Notes under the pieces: model-generated
Seen by the model: only the letters and a program-made list of their open reading frames with translations
What the model was told of the DNA's origin: nothing
Database searches by the model: none
Shown: positions 1-9,179 of the stretch, piece by piece
Position numbering within the stretch: the stretch's first letter is position 1
Layout of the letters: each line of letters starts with the position of its first letter
Assembly (NCBI GenBank): GCA_965214945.1
Contig: OZ244029.1
Location: 1,178,001 to 1,242,000 of the forward strand
From: JAAXHB01 sp965214945
GTDB taxonomy: Bacteria > Actinomycetota > Acidimicrobiia > Acidimicrobiales > Aldehydirespiratoraceae
Length of the DNA: 64,000 nucleotides
Direction: 5' to 3'
Program-made: the position numbers and the translations under genes

Positions 1-1
1 G

Positions 2-1084
2 CGAGAGATCTTCCAGTTCCTCGACGACTACGTCGTGGGCCAGTACAGCGCTAAGCGGATCCTGTCGGTGGCGGTCTACAACCACTACAAGAGGGTTCAC
101 TTCGACGACGGGGAGCCCGCCGACGTCGAGCTTCAGAAGTCCAACATCCTGCTGATAGGGCCGACCGGCTGCGGCAAGACGCTGATGGCCCAGACCCTGG
201 CGCGGATGCTGAAGGTCCCTTTCGCCATTGCGGACGCCACCGCGCTAACCGAGGCCGGCTACGTCGGCGAGGATGTGGAGAACATCCTGCTCAAGCTCAT
301 TCAGGCGGCCGACTACGACGTGCGACGAGCCCAGCACGGCATCATCTACATCGACGAGATCGACAAGATCGCCCGCAAGAGCGATAACCCCTCTATCACC
401 CGCGACGTGTCCGGCGAGGGCGTCCAGCAGGCGCTGCTGAAGATATTGGAGGGCACCTCGGCGTCGGTGCCACCCCAGGGAGGCCGCAAGCACCCCCACC
501 AGGAGTTCATTCAGATTGACACCACGAACGTCCTGTTCATCTGCGGCGGGGCGTTCACGGGCATAGAGAAGATTGTGGAGCACCGCATAGGCACCGCCGG
601 CGTGGGCTTCGCCGCGGACATCCGTCGTCCCGAGCAGAAGAACCTGGGCGCCATTTTCGCTGAGGTTCTCCCCGAGGATCTGGCGAAGTTCGGCCTGATC
701 CCGGAGTTCATCGGTCGCCTGCCCGTGACTGGGACGGTCAGCAGTCTCGACCGCGACGACCTGGTGCAGATACTCGTGGAGCCTCGCAACTCGCTCGTCA
801 AGCAATACCAGAAGATGTTCCGCTTCGAAAATGTCGATCTCAGCTTCAGCGATGCGGCGCTGGCGGCCATCGCGGATGAGGCCATCGAGAGATCGACCGG
901 GGCTCGCGGGCTGCGTGCCGTCCTCGAGGAGGTGCTGCTCGACACCATGTACGACCTACCCGGTCAGAGCGATGTGAGTTCTGTGAGGATTAGGAAATCC
1001 GATGTTCTCGGCAATTTGAATCCGACGCTGCTTCCGCGTCGGAGCACACAACGAGCCGAGACGCGCTCTCGCAGGGCGAGCTGA
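2..1084 (+). CDS. clpX: ClpX, ATPase subunit of Clp protease (5' end outside window)
   Basis: AAA+ unfoldase that feeds substrates to ClpP in the cytoplasm. The frame is open from the left edge: the residues before the first in-window GTG (35) read REIFQFLDDYVVGQ, the conserved start of the ClpX AAA domain, so the true start and the N-terminal zinc-binding domain lie upstream. Visible are Walker A GPTGCGKT, Walker B IIYIDEIDKI, the GYVGEDVENIL loop region, the ClpX segment RKHPHQEF, and the sensor-2 region STGARGLRAVLEE. The C-terminus is a short basic tail. About 360 residues are present. folC follows after 50 bases on the same strand. Only the symbol for the truncated part rests on family knowledge; the match itself is unambiguous. 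Confidence 0.96.
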   Translation, partial: REIFQFLDDYVVGQYSAKRILSVAVYNHYKRVHFDDGEPADVELQKSNILLIGPTGCGKTLMAQTLARMLKVPFAIADATALTEAGYVGEDVENILLKLIQAADYDVRRAQHGIIYIDEIDKIARKSDNPSITRDVSGEGVQQALLKILEGTSASVPPQGGRKHPHQEFIQIDTTNVLFICGGAFTGIEKIVEHRIGTAGVGFAADIRRPEQKNLGAIFAEVLPEDLAKFGLIPEFIGRLPVTGTVSSLDRDDLVQILVEPRNSLVKQYQKMFRFENVDLSFSDAALAAIADEAIERSTGARGLRAVLEEVLLDTMYDLPGQSDVSSVRIRKSDVLGNLNPTLLPRRSTQRAETRSRRAS

Positions 1085-1134
1085 CCTTCGGGCATCGCCG
1101 GGTCGGCTGCTGACGCGAGGCGTCCGGGACCTCT

Positions 1135-2439
1135 GTGGACTACGCGGCGGCCCTCGACTATCTCCAGAGCCTGATCAACCACGAGGCGCGGCCTCGCGCC
1201 GGGCGGATCGCGGGCCTGAGCCTCGACACTATGCGGCAGCTCATGGCGGCTCTCGGCGACCCGCATAGGGCCTACCCCGTGATCCACGTGACAGGCACCA
1301 ACGGCAAGGGCTCAACGGTGCGGATGACGGCTCGACTGCTGCGCGAGATGGGACTGCGTGTTGGGGCCTACACGAGCCCCCACATCGCCGAGCCGACTGA
1401 GCGCATCGAGGTCGACTCCACCCCGATTGGCCCTGACGCCTTCGCTGAGGCAGTGGGCGACGTGGCCCGCCTGGCGGACTTCCTCAACAGGCGCGTCACG
1501 TGGTTTGAGACGGTAACTGCGGCGGCGTTGGCCCATTTCGCGCTCGAGGCGGTGGATGTGTCCGTGGTGGAGGTGGGGATGCTCGGCCGGTTCGACGCCA
1601 CCAACGTGGTGGACGGCGCGGTGGCGGCGCTCACCAACGTCGGCCTCGACCACACCGACGGCCGGGGCGACTGGCGGCGCGCTGTGGCGCACGAAAAAGC
1701 TGGCATCGTCAAGCCGGGGTCAGCCGTTGTGTGCGGTGAGACCGACCCCGCGGTGACCGAGGCCTTCCGAGCGGAGCCGTCTCGTTTGGTTGTCGAGCGC
1801 GGCCGCGACTTTGGTGTCGCGCGGAGCCGACTCGCCGTTGGAGGGCGCTTGGCCGACTTCTACACGCCGCACGGCGCCTACGACGACGTTCTGGTCGCCT
1901 TGCACGGCCGTCATCAGGTTGACAATGCCTGTTTGGCCGTCGCCTGCGCTGAGGCCTTCTTCGACGCTGCGCTGCCGCGGGACGCGGTGGCCCACGCGCT
2001 GGCGCGCACGACCGTGCCGGGGCGCTTCGAGATCGTCGGTCGCCGTCCGCTGACTGTGCTCGACGGTGCTCACAACCCCGACGGCGCCCGTGCCGCGGCT
2101 CAGACGCTGGCCGCAGAGTTCGCCGTGACTGGCCGGCTGATTCTGGTCGTCGGCGTGCAGTCGGGCCGCGATGTGGCGAGCCTGCTCGAAGCCTTGGGCG
2201 GGGGCTCATCCGCTGGCGGCCATGTCGTGGCTTGCACCGCGCCCACGGCCCGCGGCGTCCCGGCCGCAGAGGTGGCGGCCGCCGCAGTGGCCCTGGGCTC
2301 ATCGGCCGAAGTGCGGGAGCACCCCGCTGAGGCGCTGTCCGCGGCTCAGCAGTTGGCCGAGCCCGACGACGTGGTGCTGGTGACCGGTTCGTTCACAGTG
2401 ATCGGCGCGGTGCGAGAGGCGACGGTGGGGGCGGCGTGA
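1135..2439 (+). CDS. folC: Folylpolyglutamate synthase / dihydrofolate synthase
   Basis: Mur-ligase-like enzyme that adds glutamate to dihydropteroate and folates. The 434-residue length is normal for the family. It carries the ATP loop HVTGTNGKGS at residues 51-60, the folate-site segment YTSPHIAEPTERI, the central Mur-ligase region with NVGLDHTDGRG, the carbamylated-lysine region HEKAGIVK, and the C-terminal domain entry VLDGAHNPDGA. Start is GTG at 1135, with no strong Shine-Dalgarno sequence. It sits between clpX and ndk on the same strand; clpX-folC-ndk is a common actinobacterial order. Confidence 0.93.
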   Translation: MDYAAALDYLQSLINHEARPRAGRIAGLSLDTMRQLMAALGDPHRAYPVIHVTGTNGKGSTVRMTARLLREMGLRVGAYTSPHIAEPTERIEVDSTPIGPDAFAEAVGDVARLADFLNRRVTWFETVTAAALAHFALEAVDVSVVEVGMLGRFDATNVVDGAVAALTNVGLDHTDGRGDWRRAVAHEKAGIVKPGSAVVCGETDPAVTEAFRAEPSRLVVERGRDFGVARSRLAVGGRLADFYTPHGAYDDVLVALHGRHQVDNACLAVACAEAFFDAALPRDAVAHALARTTVPGRFEIVGRRPLTVLDGAHNPDGARAAAQTLAAEFAVTGRLILVVGVQSGRDVASLLEALGGGSSAGGHVVACTAPTARGVPAAEVAAAAVALGSSAEVREHPAEALSAAQQLAEPDDVVLVTGSFTVIGAVREATVGAA

Positions 2440-2475
2440 GCCGTCTCCGACACGGCGGTGCCTGGTCGCCGCCGG

Positions 2476-2481
2476 TAGTGT
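2476..2481 (+). promoter_or_regulatory. -10 box for leaderless ndk
   Basis: TAGTGT ends seven bases before the GTG start of ndk at 2489, and no ribosome binding site fits between. This is consistent with a leaderless transcript, as for other genes in this window. Confidence 0.55.
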
Positions 2482-2488
2482 CGCGCCG

Positions 2489-2905
2489 GTGAACCGCACG
2501 CTCGTAATATGCAAGCCCGATGCCGTGGAGCGCTGCCTAGTCGGCGAGATCATCGGCCGCCTGGAGCGCAAGCGCCTCAAGCTCGTAGCCGCCGAGCTGC
2601 GGGCCCTGGACGCCGACACGCTTGCGTGCCATTACGCCGAGCATGTCGGCAAGCCCTTCTACGACAGCCTCGTGGGCTTCATGAGCCGAAGTCCGGCGTT
2701 GGTGGCGGTGGTGGAGGGCCCTGAAGGCGCTTGGGCGATCGTGCGCGACATGATCGGCGCCACTGATCCGCGCAAGGCAGCGCCGGGCACCATCCGAGGC
2801 GACTTCGGCATGGAAGTCACAGAAAACCTGATCCACGGCAGCGACTCCGCTGCGTCCGCGGCCCGCGAGATCGAGATCTTCTTCCCCGGCTTGAGCAACA
2901 CGTGA
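2489..2905 (+). CDS. ndk: Nucleoside diphosphate kinase
   Basis: Transfers the terminal phosphate of NTPs to NDPs through a phosphohistidine. The protein has 138 residues, the usual size. The N-terminus MNRTLVICKPDAVERCLVGE is diagnostic. The catalytic histidine is H116 within the signature NLIHGSDS, and the kpn-loop and GAT/DP segments (MIGATDPRKAAPGTIRGDFG) are intact. Start is GTG 2489, supported by the N-terminal match and the TAGTGT box seven bases upstream. Confidence 0.96.
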   Translation: MNRTLVICKPDAVERCLVGEIIGRLERKRLKLVAAELRALDADTLACHYAEHVGKPFYDSLVGFMSRSPALVAVVEGPEGAWAIVRDMIGATDPRKAAPGTIRGDFGMEVTENLIHGSDSAASAAREIEIFFPGLSNT

Positions 2906-2989
2906 ACTGCCGCGGTCTTCGCCGTCGCGGCTGCTGCGATGACAGTATGCAAGTGGTGGGGCGGCTTCAGCGTAGAGTGGTGCCGGGCG

Positions 2990-2995
2990 TAGACT
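2990..2995 (+). promoter_or_regulatory. Possible -10 box for the mre operon
   Basis: TAGACT lies about 73 bases before the mreB start in the 162-base gap after ndk; a second candidate, TAGAGT, lies about 17 bases upstream. I see no convincing -35. Either would give mreB a leader of roughly 65-80 bases. Confidence 0.3.
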
Positions 2996-3067
2996 GGAGC
3001 GCAGACGGGCGACCCGGACATCCCGGGCCCGCTGCCGAGTTCGGCCCCATCCGAATCGAGGCGTGAC

Positions 3068-4117
<1,050 letters not shown>

Positions 4118-4127
4118 CGCCTCAAAT

Positions 4128-5054
4128 ATGGCGCTCGCTCCGCGCCGCAGCAGGTCTAGGTTGCGCCTGGGACTGCTGATCCTCACGGCGCTCATGCTGA
4201 TGACACTCGACTTCCGCGGCTACGGGCCGCTCGAGACGGCCCAGGGCGCCATACGCGATCTGCTGCAGCCCCTGGCTTCCGGTGCCGACACGGTGCTCTC
4301 GCCGATCGGCGACTTGTGGACGACCACTATCGGCTACCGCGACCTGCGCCGCGAGAACGCCGAGCTGAGAGCCGAGCTCGACGCGTTGCGCGGCCGGGAA
4401 CTGCGTGCCGACGCTGATCAGGAGGCCTACCGGCGCCTGCTAGAGGCCACAGGCATCGAATACATCTCCGACATCGAGCGGGTGGCGGCGTCGGTGCTGC
4501 GCGACCGGGTGGGGAATTTTGGCAGCGACGAACTCACGATCGACAAGGGCCGCCGCGACGGCGTGACCGCGGGCATGGCGGTGGTCACAGGCGCCGGGCT
4601 GGTGGGCCGCGTCGATGTTGTCGGTGCGAGGCAGAGCACCGTCACCACCGTGAGTGATCCCGACCTGGTGATCGGCGTGCGGGTGCTCGGAGTCGACGAT
4701 GTGGGCCTGGGCCACGGCGTACCGGGCGACTCGCGCTCCTTCGTCATAGACGCCGGCCTGCTATGGCCGCAAACCGATGAGCTTCACGGCCTGGCCGAAG
4801 TTGGCAGCACTGTCGTGACTGCCGCGTCGAGCCGCTTCCCGGCCGACGTGCCAGTCGGGACCGTCACGTCGGTGGCGCCGGCTCAGGCTGGCCTGCTGCA
4901 GCTCGTCATGGTGGAGATCGCGGTGGACGTCGACGATCTTGGCCTTGTGACCGTGCTTCTCGCGGATGAGCGGGATGCGCCTCCGGTCGGCCCTGCCCCG
5001 CCGTTCTCGGGCAGCGCGGTCCCAGGCGGCGATCCCGCGCAGGGCGCGTCGTGA
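4128..5054 (+). CDS. mreC: Rod-shape-determining protein MreC
   Basis: Bitopic membrane scaffold that links MreB to the periplasmic wall machinery and activates PBP2. A basic start is followed by one transmembrane helix (GLLILTALMLMTLDF), then a coiled coil (RRENAELRAELDALRGRELRADADQEAYRRLL), then the beta-rich MreC domain. The C-terminal 25 residues are Gly/Pro-rich. I prefer ATG 4128 (MALAPRRSRSR); an in-frame GTG at 4107 would overlap the end of mreB by 11 bases. Length is 308 residues from 4128. The stop overlaps the GTG start of mreD. Confidence 0.9.
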   Translation: MALAPRRSRSRLRLGLLILTALMLMTLDFRGYGPLETAQGAIRDLLQPLASGADTVLSPIGDLWTTTIGYRDLRRENAELRAELDALRGRELRADADQEAYRRLLEATGIEYISDIERVAASVLRDRVGNFGSDELTIDKGRRDGVTAGMAVVTGAGLVGRVDVVGARQSTVTTVSDPDLVIGVRVLGVDDVGLGHGVPGDSRSFVIDAGLLWPQTDELHGLAEVGSTVVTAASSRFPADVPVGTVTSVAPAQAGLLQLVMVEIAVDVDDLGLVTVLLADERDAPPVGPAPPFSGSAVPGGDPAQGAS

Positions 5055-5596
5055 CAGTTGCGGCACGCGTTGAGACGTTCGGCGACCGGCACCGCGCGTC
5101 GGGCGGCGCGGCGAGGGCGCTGGCGACGGCTCTGCGGATGGCAGCGGTGTTCCTGGCTGCGCTGATCCTGCAGATCACGTTGTTCGTCGACGTGAGAGTC
5201 GCCGGAGTTGCCCCCGATCTCATGGCCCTCATCGCTGCGGCGGCCGGCATCATGGCGGGCCCCCAGCGAGGGTCGCTCGTCGCGTTCATTGCGGGGCTGC
5301 TGTGGGATGTCTTTCTGCCGACACCGCTGGGGCTGTCGGCTGTGTCGTTCGCTTTGGTCGCATATGTGGTCGGTCTCGTCACCGTAGGGCTGCTCAAGAG
5401 CACGCGTTTTCAGACGGCCTTACTGGTCGCGGGGGCCACAGCAGTGTCTTTGGTGTTTTATGCCTTGCTGGGTGAGCTGGTAGGCCAGAGCGGCCTGCTG
5501 GAGCTGGGCCTGGTGCGGATAGTGGTGATGGCCGCGCTGCTCAATGGCATGCTGTCGTATGCTGCGGTGCCGCTGGTGCGCTGGGCGCTGAGCTGA
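5051..5596 (+). CDS. mreD: Rod-shape-determining membrane protein MreD
   Basis: Small integral membrane component of the elongasome. The 181-residue sequence contains about five hydrophobic helices (for example VFLAALILQITLFV, PDLMALIAAAAGIMAGPQRG, LVAYVVGLVTVGLL, LLVAGATAVSLVFYALL). The segment GSLVAFIAGLLWDVFLPTPLGLSA is typical of MreD. It overlaps mreC by 4 bases (GTGA) and touches mrdA (stop TGA shares an A with ATG), which implies translational coupling. The first 35 residues form a cytoplasmic extension before helix 1. Confidence 0.88.
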   Translation: MTVAARVETFGDRHRASGGAARALATALRMAAVFLAALILQITLFVDVRVAGVAPDLMALIAAAAGIMAGPQRGSLVAFIAGLLWDVFLPTPLGLSAVSFALVAYVVGLVTVGLLKSTRFQTALLVAGATAVSLVFYALLGELVGQSGLLELGLVRIVVMAALLNGMLSYAAVPLVRWALS

Positions 5597-7896
5597 TGCC
5601 GACGCATCCGGCGGGACTCGATGAGCACCAGAAGATGCGGCTGCGAATCATTGGCATGGTGGCGCTTTCTCTGCTGGCTGCGCTGATCGCGCGTCTGTGG
5701 TATTTGCAGGTGCTGGAGAGCGAAGAGCTTCGCGCCCGGGCATCGGCGAACATCCTCAGGATTGTCCACGAAGAGGGCCCACGAGGCCGGATCTTCGACT
5801 CTAAGGGCCGGATTCTTGTCGACAACAAGGTGGCGTACGTTGTGGCCATCGACCGGCGTGAGCTGTCCGCCGCGCTTGACGTCGAAGGTCAGGCGGCGAT
5901 GTTCGTCGAGCTCGCGCAGATTGTCAGCCGATCGGGTCGCTTGACGAAGGTGGCCGACATCTCTGCCAGGCTTGCGAGCCGCGAGTTCGGCCCGTTCGAC
6001 AAGGTGCCGGTGGCAATCGACATCGACCCCGGCCTGCTGGTGTACCTGGGGGAGCGCCCTGACCTCTTTCCGGGTGTGTCGGTGGAGGAGCACAGCATCC
6101 GCGATTACCCCTACGGAGATCTGGCCGCTCACCTTCTCGGTTATGTGGGTCCGCTCACGTCCTCGGAACTCGACACCAAGCGAGCCCAGATCGACCCCAC
6201 TGATCCCGGCGCCAAGACGTACCAGCCGGGCGACGAGATCGGCAAGAGCGGCGTCGAGCGGATCTTCGAAGACGAGCTGAGAGGCACGCCGGGACGGCGC
6301 GTCTTCGAGGTCGACGCGTCCCATCGGATTGTCAAGGAGCACCACGCGCTCGGATGGGCCCCGGTGCCCGGCAACGATGTGCACCTCACGATCGACCTCG
6401 ACGTTCAGCATCTCGTGGAGACCGAGCTTCGCCGCGGCCTCAAAAAAGCTCGCGCGCAGTCGCCCCCGCGAACTGAGGACAACGAGATCGCCCCTCCGTT
6501 CGCGGGCTCCGCGGGCGCGGCGGTAGCCCTGGACCCTCGAGACGGGTCGGTCGTGGCGCTGGCCTCGTTTCCTACGTATGACCCGCGTGATTTCGTGGGC
6601 GGCATCTCCCAGGAACTCTTCGACGACCTCACAGCGCCGGATAACTACTCGCCGATTCTTAACAGAACCATCCAGGGCGAATACCCACCCGGGTCGACGT
6701 TCAAGCTGATCACTACGTACGCCGCTATGACCCAGGGGGTGATCGGCGACGGTGACGACGCCACCATCAGCGTGAACGAGTTCTACACGGACACAGGCAC
6801 CTACACGTACCCGTTCTGCATCGAACAAGACGCATCATGCGTCTTCAGTAGCCCCTACTGCTGCGAGCGAGGCGTCGACCTGAGAGATGCCATCACCGTG
6901 TCGAGCGACACCTACTACTACAAGCTTGGCGGTGAGGGTTTCTTCGGGCGGACGCCTCCGGCGGACGAGGGGATCCAGAAGACGGCCCGGCTATTCGGCC
7001 TGGGAACCGGAAGCGGTATCGCGCTTCCGTATGAGCGCTCAGGCGTCGTTCCCGACCGCGACTATTACGACTATCAGCACCAGCAGGGCGTGTTCCTGCG
7101 CAGCGGCAGCGAATGGTACGCGGGCGACACCATCAACCTGGCCGTGGGCCAGGGCAACCTGCTGGTGACTCCCGTTCAGATGGCCAACGCCTTCGCGGCC
7201 CTGGCCAGCGACGGCAAGATCCACCAGCCCAATATTGCCAAGAGGATCACCGACCGCAACGGGGACACCCTTGAGGAGTTCGGGCTGCGGCTGATCAGCG
7301 AAGTGGATCTGCCCGATCACATAATCGGGCCGATGCTCGACGGGCTCAACGGTGTGACTGCCGCCAGCCTGCCCGGGGGCGCTGCCGGGGAGTCGCATCT
7401 TCAGGGAACAGCGTACGCCGCCTTCAACTTGCCTGGTGAGGGTGGGGTGTCGTTCCCCCTGAGCAGCTGGCCCGTAGCCGGCAAGACCGGCACCGCCGAG
7501 AAGCGTGGCCAGGCTGACTTCGCGTGGTTCATCGGCTTCGGCCCCGCGCCGTGGCCCGAGCGCGGCGTCGCCCACACGCCGGAGATAGTCGTGGCTATGG
7601 TGCTTGAGGAGGCGGGCTTCGGGGGCGTCGTAGCGGCGCCCGCTGTGGCGCGGGTGCTGTTGCCCATAGCGACTGACACCGTCGAGCGGGCCCGCACCGC
7701 GGACGAGGTGGACGCCTGCTACGCCCAAGTGAAAGTGCTCACGTCGCACCTGGAGGGGGTTCGAACCGGCGAGATCAAGGTGGACGAAGAGGGCAACCTG
7801 ATATCCGCGACGCGTCCCGAGCTGTCTGATGAGTGCTCCAAGCTCGTGGGCGGCGAGCAGGCGGTGGAGAGGCTGGGACTGGACGCGCTGCCATGA
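5596..7896 (+). CDS. mrdA: Penicillin-binding protein 2 (elongasome transpeptidase)
   Basis: Class B PBP that crosslinks peptidoglycan during side-wall growth, partner of RodA. One transmembrane helix lies near residues 15-35 (IIGMVALSLLAALIARLWYL). A pedestal domain follows with RGRIFDSKGRILVDN and GVSVEEHSIRDYPYGDLAAHLLGYVG. The transpeptidase domain holds the nucleophile S367 in STFK, the second motif SSD (in VSSDTYYYKLG) and K630 in KTGTAEK. At 766 residues it is long for the family. The extra length includes an acidic insert around residues 290-305, a cysteine-containing stretch between the STFK and SSD motifs (YPFCIEQDASC, SPYCCERG), and a tail of about 60 residues beyond the core. Confidence 0.95.
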   Translation: MPTHPAGLDEHQKMRLRIIGMVALSLLAALIARLWYLQVLESEELRARASANILRIVHEEGPRGRIFDSKGRILVDNKVAYVVAIDRRELSAALDVEGQAAMFVELAQIVSRSGRLTKVADISARLASREFGPFDKVPVAIDIDPGLLVYLGERPDLFPGVSVEEHSIRDYPYGDLAAHLLGYVGPLTSSELDTKRAQIDPTDPGAKTYQPGDEIGKSGVERIFEDELRGTPGRRVFEVDASHRIVKEHHALGWAPVPGNDVHLTIDLDVQHLVETELRRGLKKARAQSPPRTEDNEIAPPFAGSAGAAVALDPRDGSVVALASFPTYDPRDFVGGISQELFDDLTAPDNYSPILNRTIQGEYPPGSTFKLITTYAAMTQGVIGDGDDATISVNEFYTDTGTYTYPFCIEQDASCVFSSPYCCERGVDLRDAITVSSDTYYYKLGGEGFFGRTPPADEGIQKTARLFGLGTGSGIALPYERSGVVPDRDYYDYQHQQGVFLRSGSEWYAGDTINLAVGQGNLLVTPVQMANAFAALASDGKIHQPNIAKRITDRNGDTLEEFGLRLISEVDLPDHIIGPMLDGLNGVTAASLPGGAAGESHLQGTAYAAFNLPGEGGVSFPLSSWPVAGKTGTAEKRGQADFAWFIGFGPAPWPERGVAHTPEIVVAMVLEEAGFGGVVAAPAVARVLLPIATDTVERARTADEVDACYAQVKVLTSHLEGVRTGEIKVDEEGNLISATRPELSDECSKLVGGEQAVERLGLDALP

Positions 7897-9083
7897 CGGC
7901 CACATCTAGAGCACCACATCGCTCGTCGCCCGTCCCGGCGATCAGGACAGAGAAGGACGCCTGGTGGCTGCTGGTCGACCCACTGCTGGTGCTGTCGGCT
8001 GCGGCGATAGCCGTCATAGGGGCGGTGCTGGTCTACTCGGCGACCCGCGGCACGGCCGAGTTCGCCGACCCCGACACGTCGTTCCTGCAGCGTCAGGCCA
8101 GTTTCGCCGCTGCGGGCATGGTGCTCGGCGCGGCGGCCGCTTTCGTGGAGCCGCGTCACATCAAGCGGTTCTGGCCCTTCGCGTTCGCGGCGATGATCGC
8201 GGCTCTTGCGGCAGTGGCGGTATTTGGTTTGGAGGTACACGGCACCCGGGGATGGTTCGATTTTGGCGGCCTCAGGCTTCAGCCCTCCGAGCCGGCGAAG
8301 CTAGTGCTGATAGTCGGCTTGGCGCTGCTGCTGTCGCCGTCGCGCCAGGGAGGCGTCGGTGTGAACCGCCTGGCCATGGCGCTGGGCATCACTGCCGCGC
8401 CTGTAGCGCTCTTGCTGCTGCAGCCCGATCTGGGCACGATGCTGGTGTACTTGGCCGTGGCGTTCGCGATGATCGTCGCGAGCGGCGTGCAGGCCCGCTG
8501 GATCGCGTTGCTGGCGCTTGTAGCGGTCGTCGGAACGGTCGGCGTGCTGCGCTCCGACATGCTTGAGGGCTATCAGCGGGCAAGACTCACGGTGTTCTTG
8601 TTCGCGCCGGAAGAACTGACGGAGTACGCCGAGACCTACGCCTTCAACGCTACGCAGGCGCAGATAGCCATCGGCAACGGCGGGCTGACAGGTCAGGGGC
8701 TGTTTCAGGGTACACAGACCCGATCGCAGCTTGTGCCGGCACAGCAGACCGACTTCATCTTCACGGTCGCGGGGGAGGAGCTGGGGCTGCGCGGTGCCGG
8801 GGCTCTTCTCGGGCTCTACGCGCTGCTGCTGCTGCGGATCTGGCGCACCGCTCTTACTGCCTCCTCGGTGTTCGGCAGACTGGTGTGTGCAGGCGTGTTC
8901 GCCATGCTGGCATTTCAGATGTTCCAAGCAGTGGGGATGACGATGGGCATGATGCCCATCACCGGCATCCCGCTGCCGCTGGTCAGCTACGGAGGTTCGT
9001 CAATGATCACGTCGATGGCGGCTCTCGGCCTCGTAGCGGGCGTGTACCGACGACGTCTGCGCATCGACGAGATGCGAGACTGA
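7893..9083 (+). CDS. rodA: RodA, SEDS peptidoglycan glycosyltransferase
   Basis: Polytopic SEDS-family glycosyltransferase that polymerises lipid II with PBP2. I place the start at ATG 7893 (MTATSRAPHRSS), which overlaps the mrdA stop as ATGA, giving 396 residues; an earlier in-frame start would lie deep inside mrdA. About ten hydrophobic helices are visible. SEDS signatures include GTRGWFDFGGLRLQPSEPAKL, LLLLQPDLGTML, QAQIAIGNGGLTGQGLFQGTQ, PAQQTDFIFTVAGEELGL and the C-terminal GIPLPLVSYGGSSM. Its place next to mrdA supports RodA rather than FtsW. Confidence 0.94.
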   Translation: MTATSRAPHRSSPVPAIRTEKDAWWLLVDPLLVLSAAAIAVIGAVLVYSATRGTAEFADPDTSFLQRQASFAAAGMVLGAAAAFVEPRHIKRFWPFAFAAMIAALAAVAVFGLEVHGTRGWFDFGGLRLQPSEPAKLVLIVGLALLLSPSRQGGVGVNRLAMALGITAAPVALLLLQPDLGTMLVYLAVAFAMIVASGVQARWIALLALVAVVGTVGVLRSDMLEGYQRARLTVFLFAPEELTEYAETYAFNATQAQIAIGNGGLTGQGLFQGTQTRSQLVPAQQTDFIFTVAGEELGLRGAGALLGLYALLLLRIWRTALTASSVFGRLVCAGVFAMLAFQMFQAVGMTMGMMPITGIPLPLVSYGGSSMITSMAALGLVAGVYRRRLRIDEMRD

Positions 9084-9167
9084 CGCGCCTCTGCCGTTGC
9101 GGAGCGGGCGCCCATCGGCGGCGAGCCGGGCCGATGCCTGCTTGGACCGATGCCGGCCGCCTGTTAG

Positions 9168-9173
9168 TAGCAT
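9168..9173 (+). promoter_or_regulatory. -10 box for leaderless radical SAM gene
   Basis: TAGCAT ends six bases before the ATG at 9180. The 96-base gap after rodA holds this box and no Shine-Dalgarno sequence. Confidence 0.55.
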
Positions 9174-9179
9174 GAGGCC

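Noticed and set aside
5458..6828. 456-codon open frame on the minus strand
   Set aside because: It lies opposite the well-supported mrdA gene and resembles no protein; high GC content keeps such shadow frames open.
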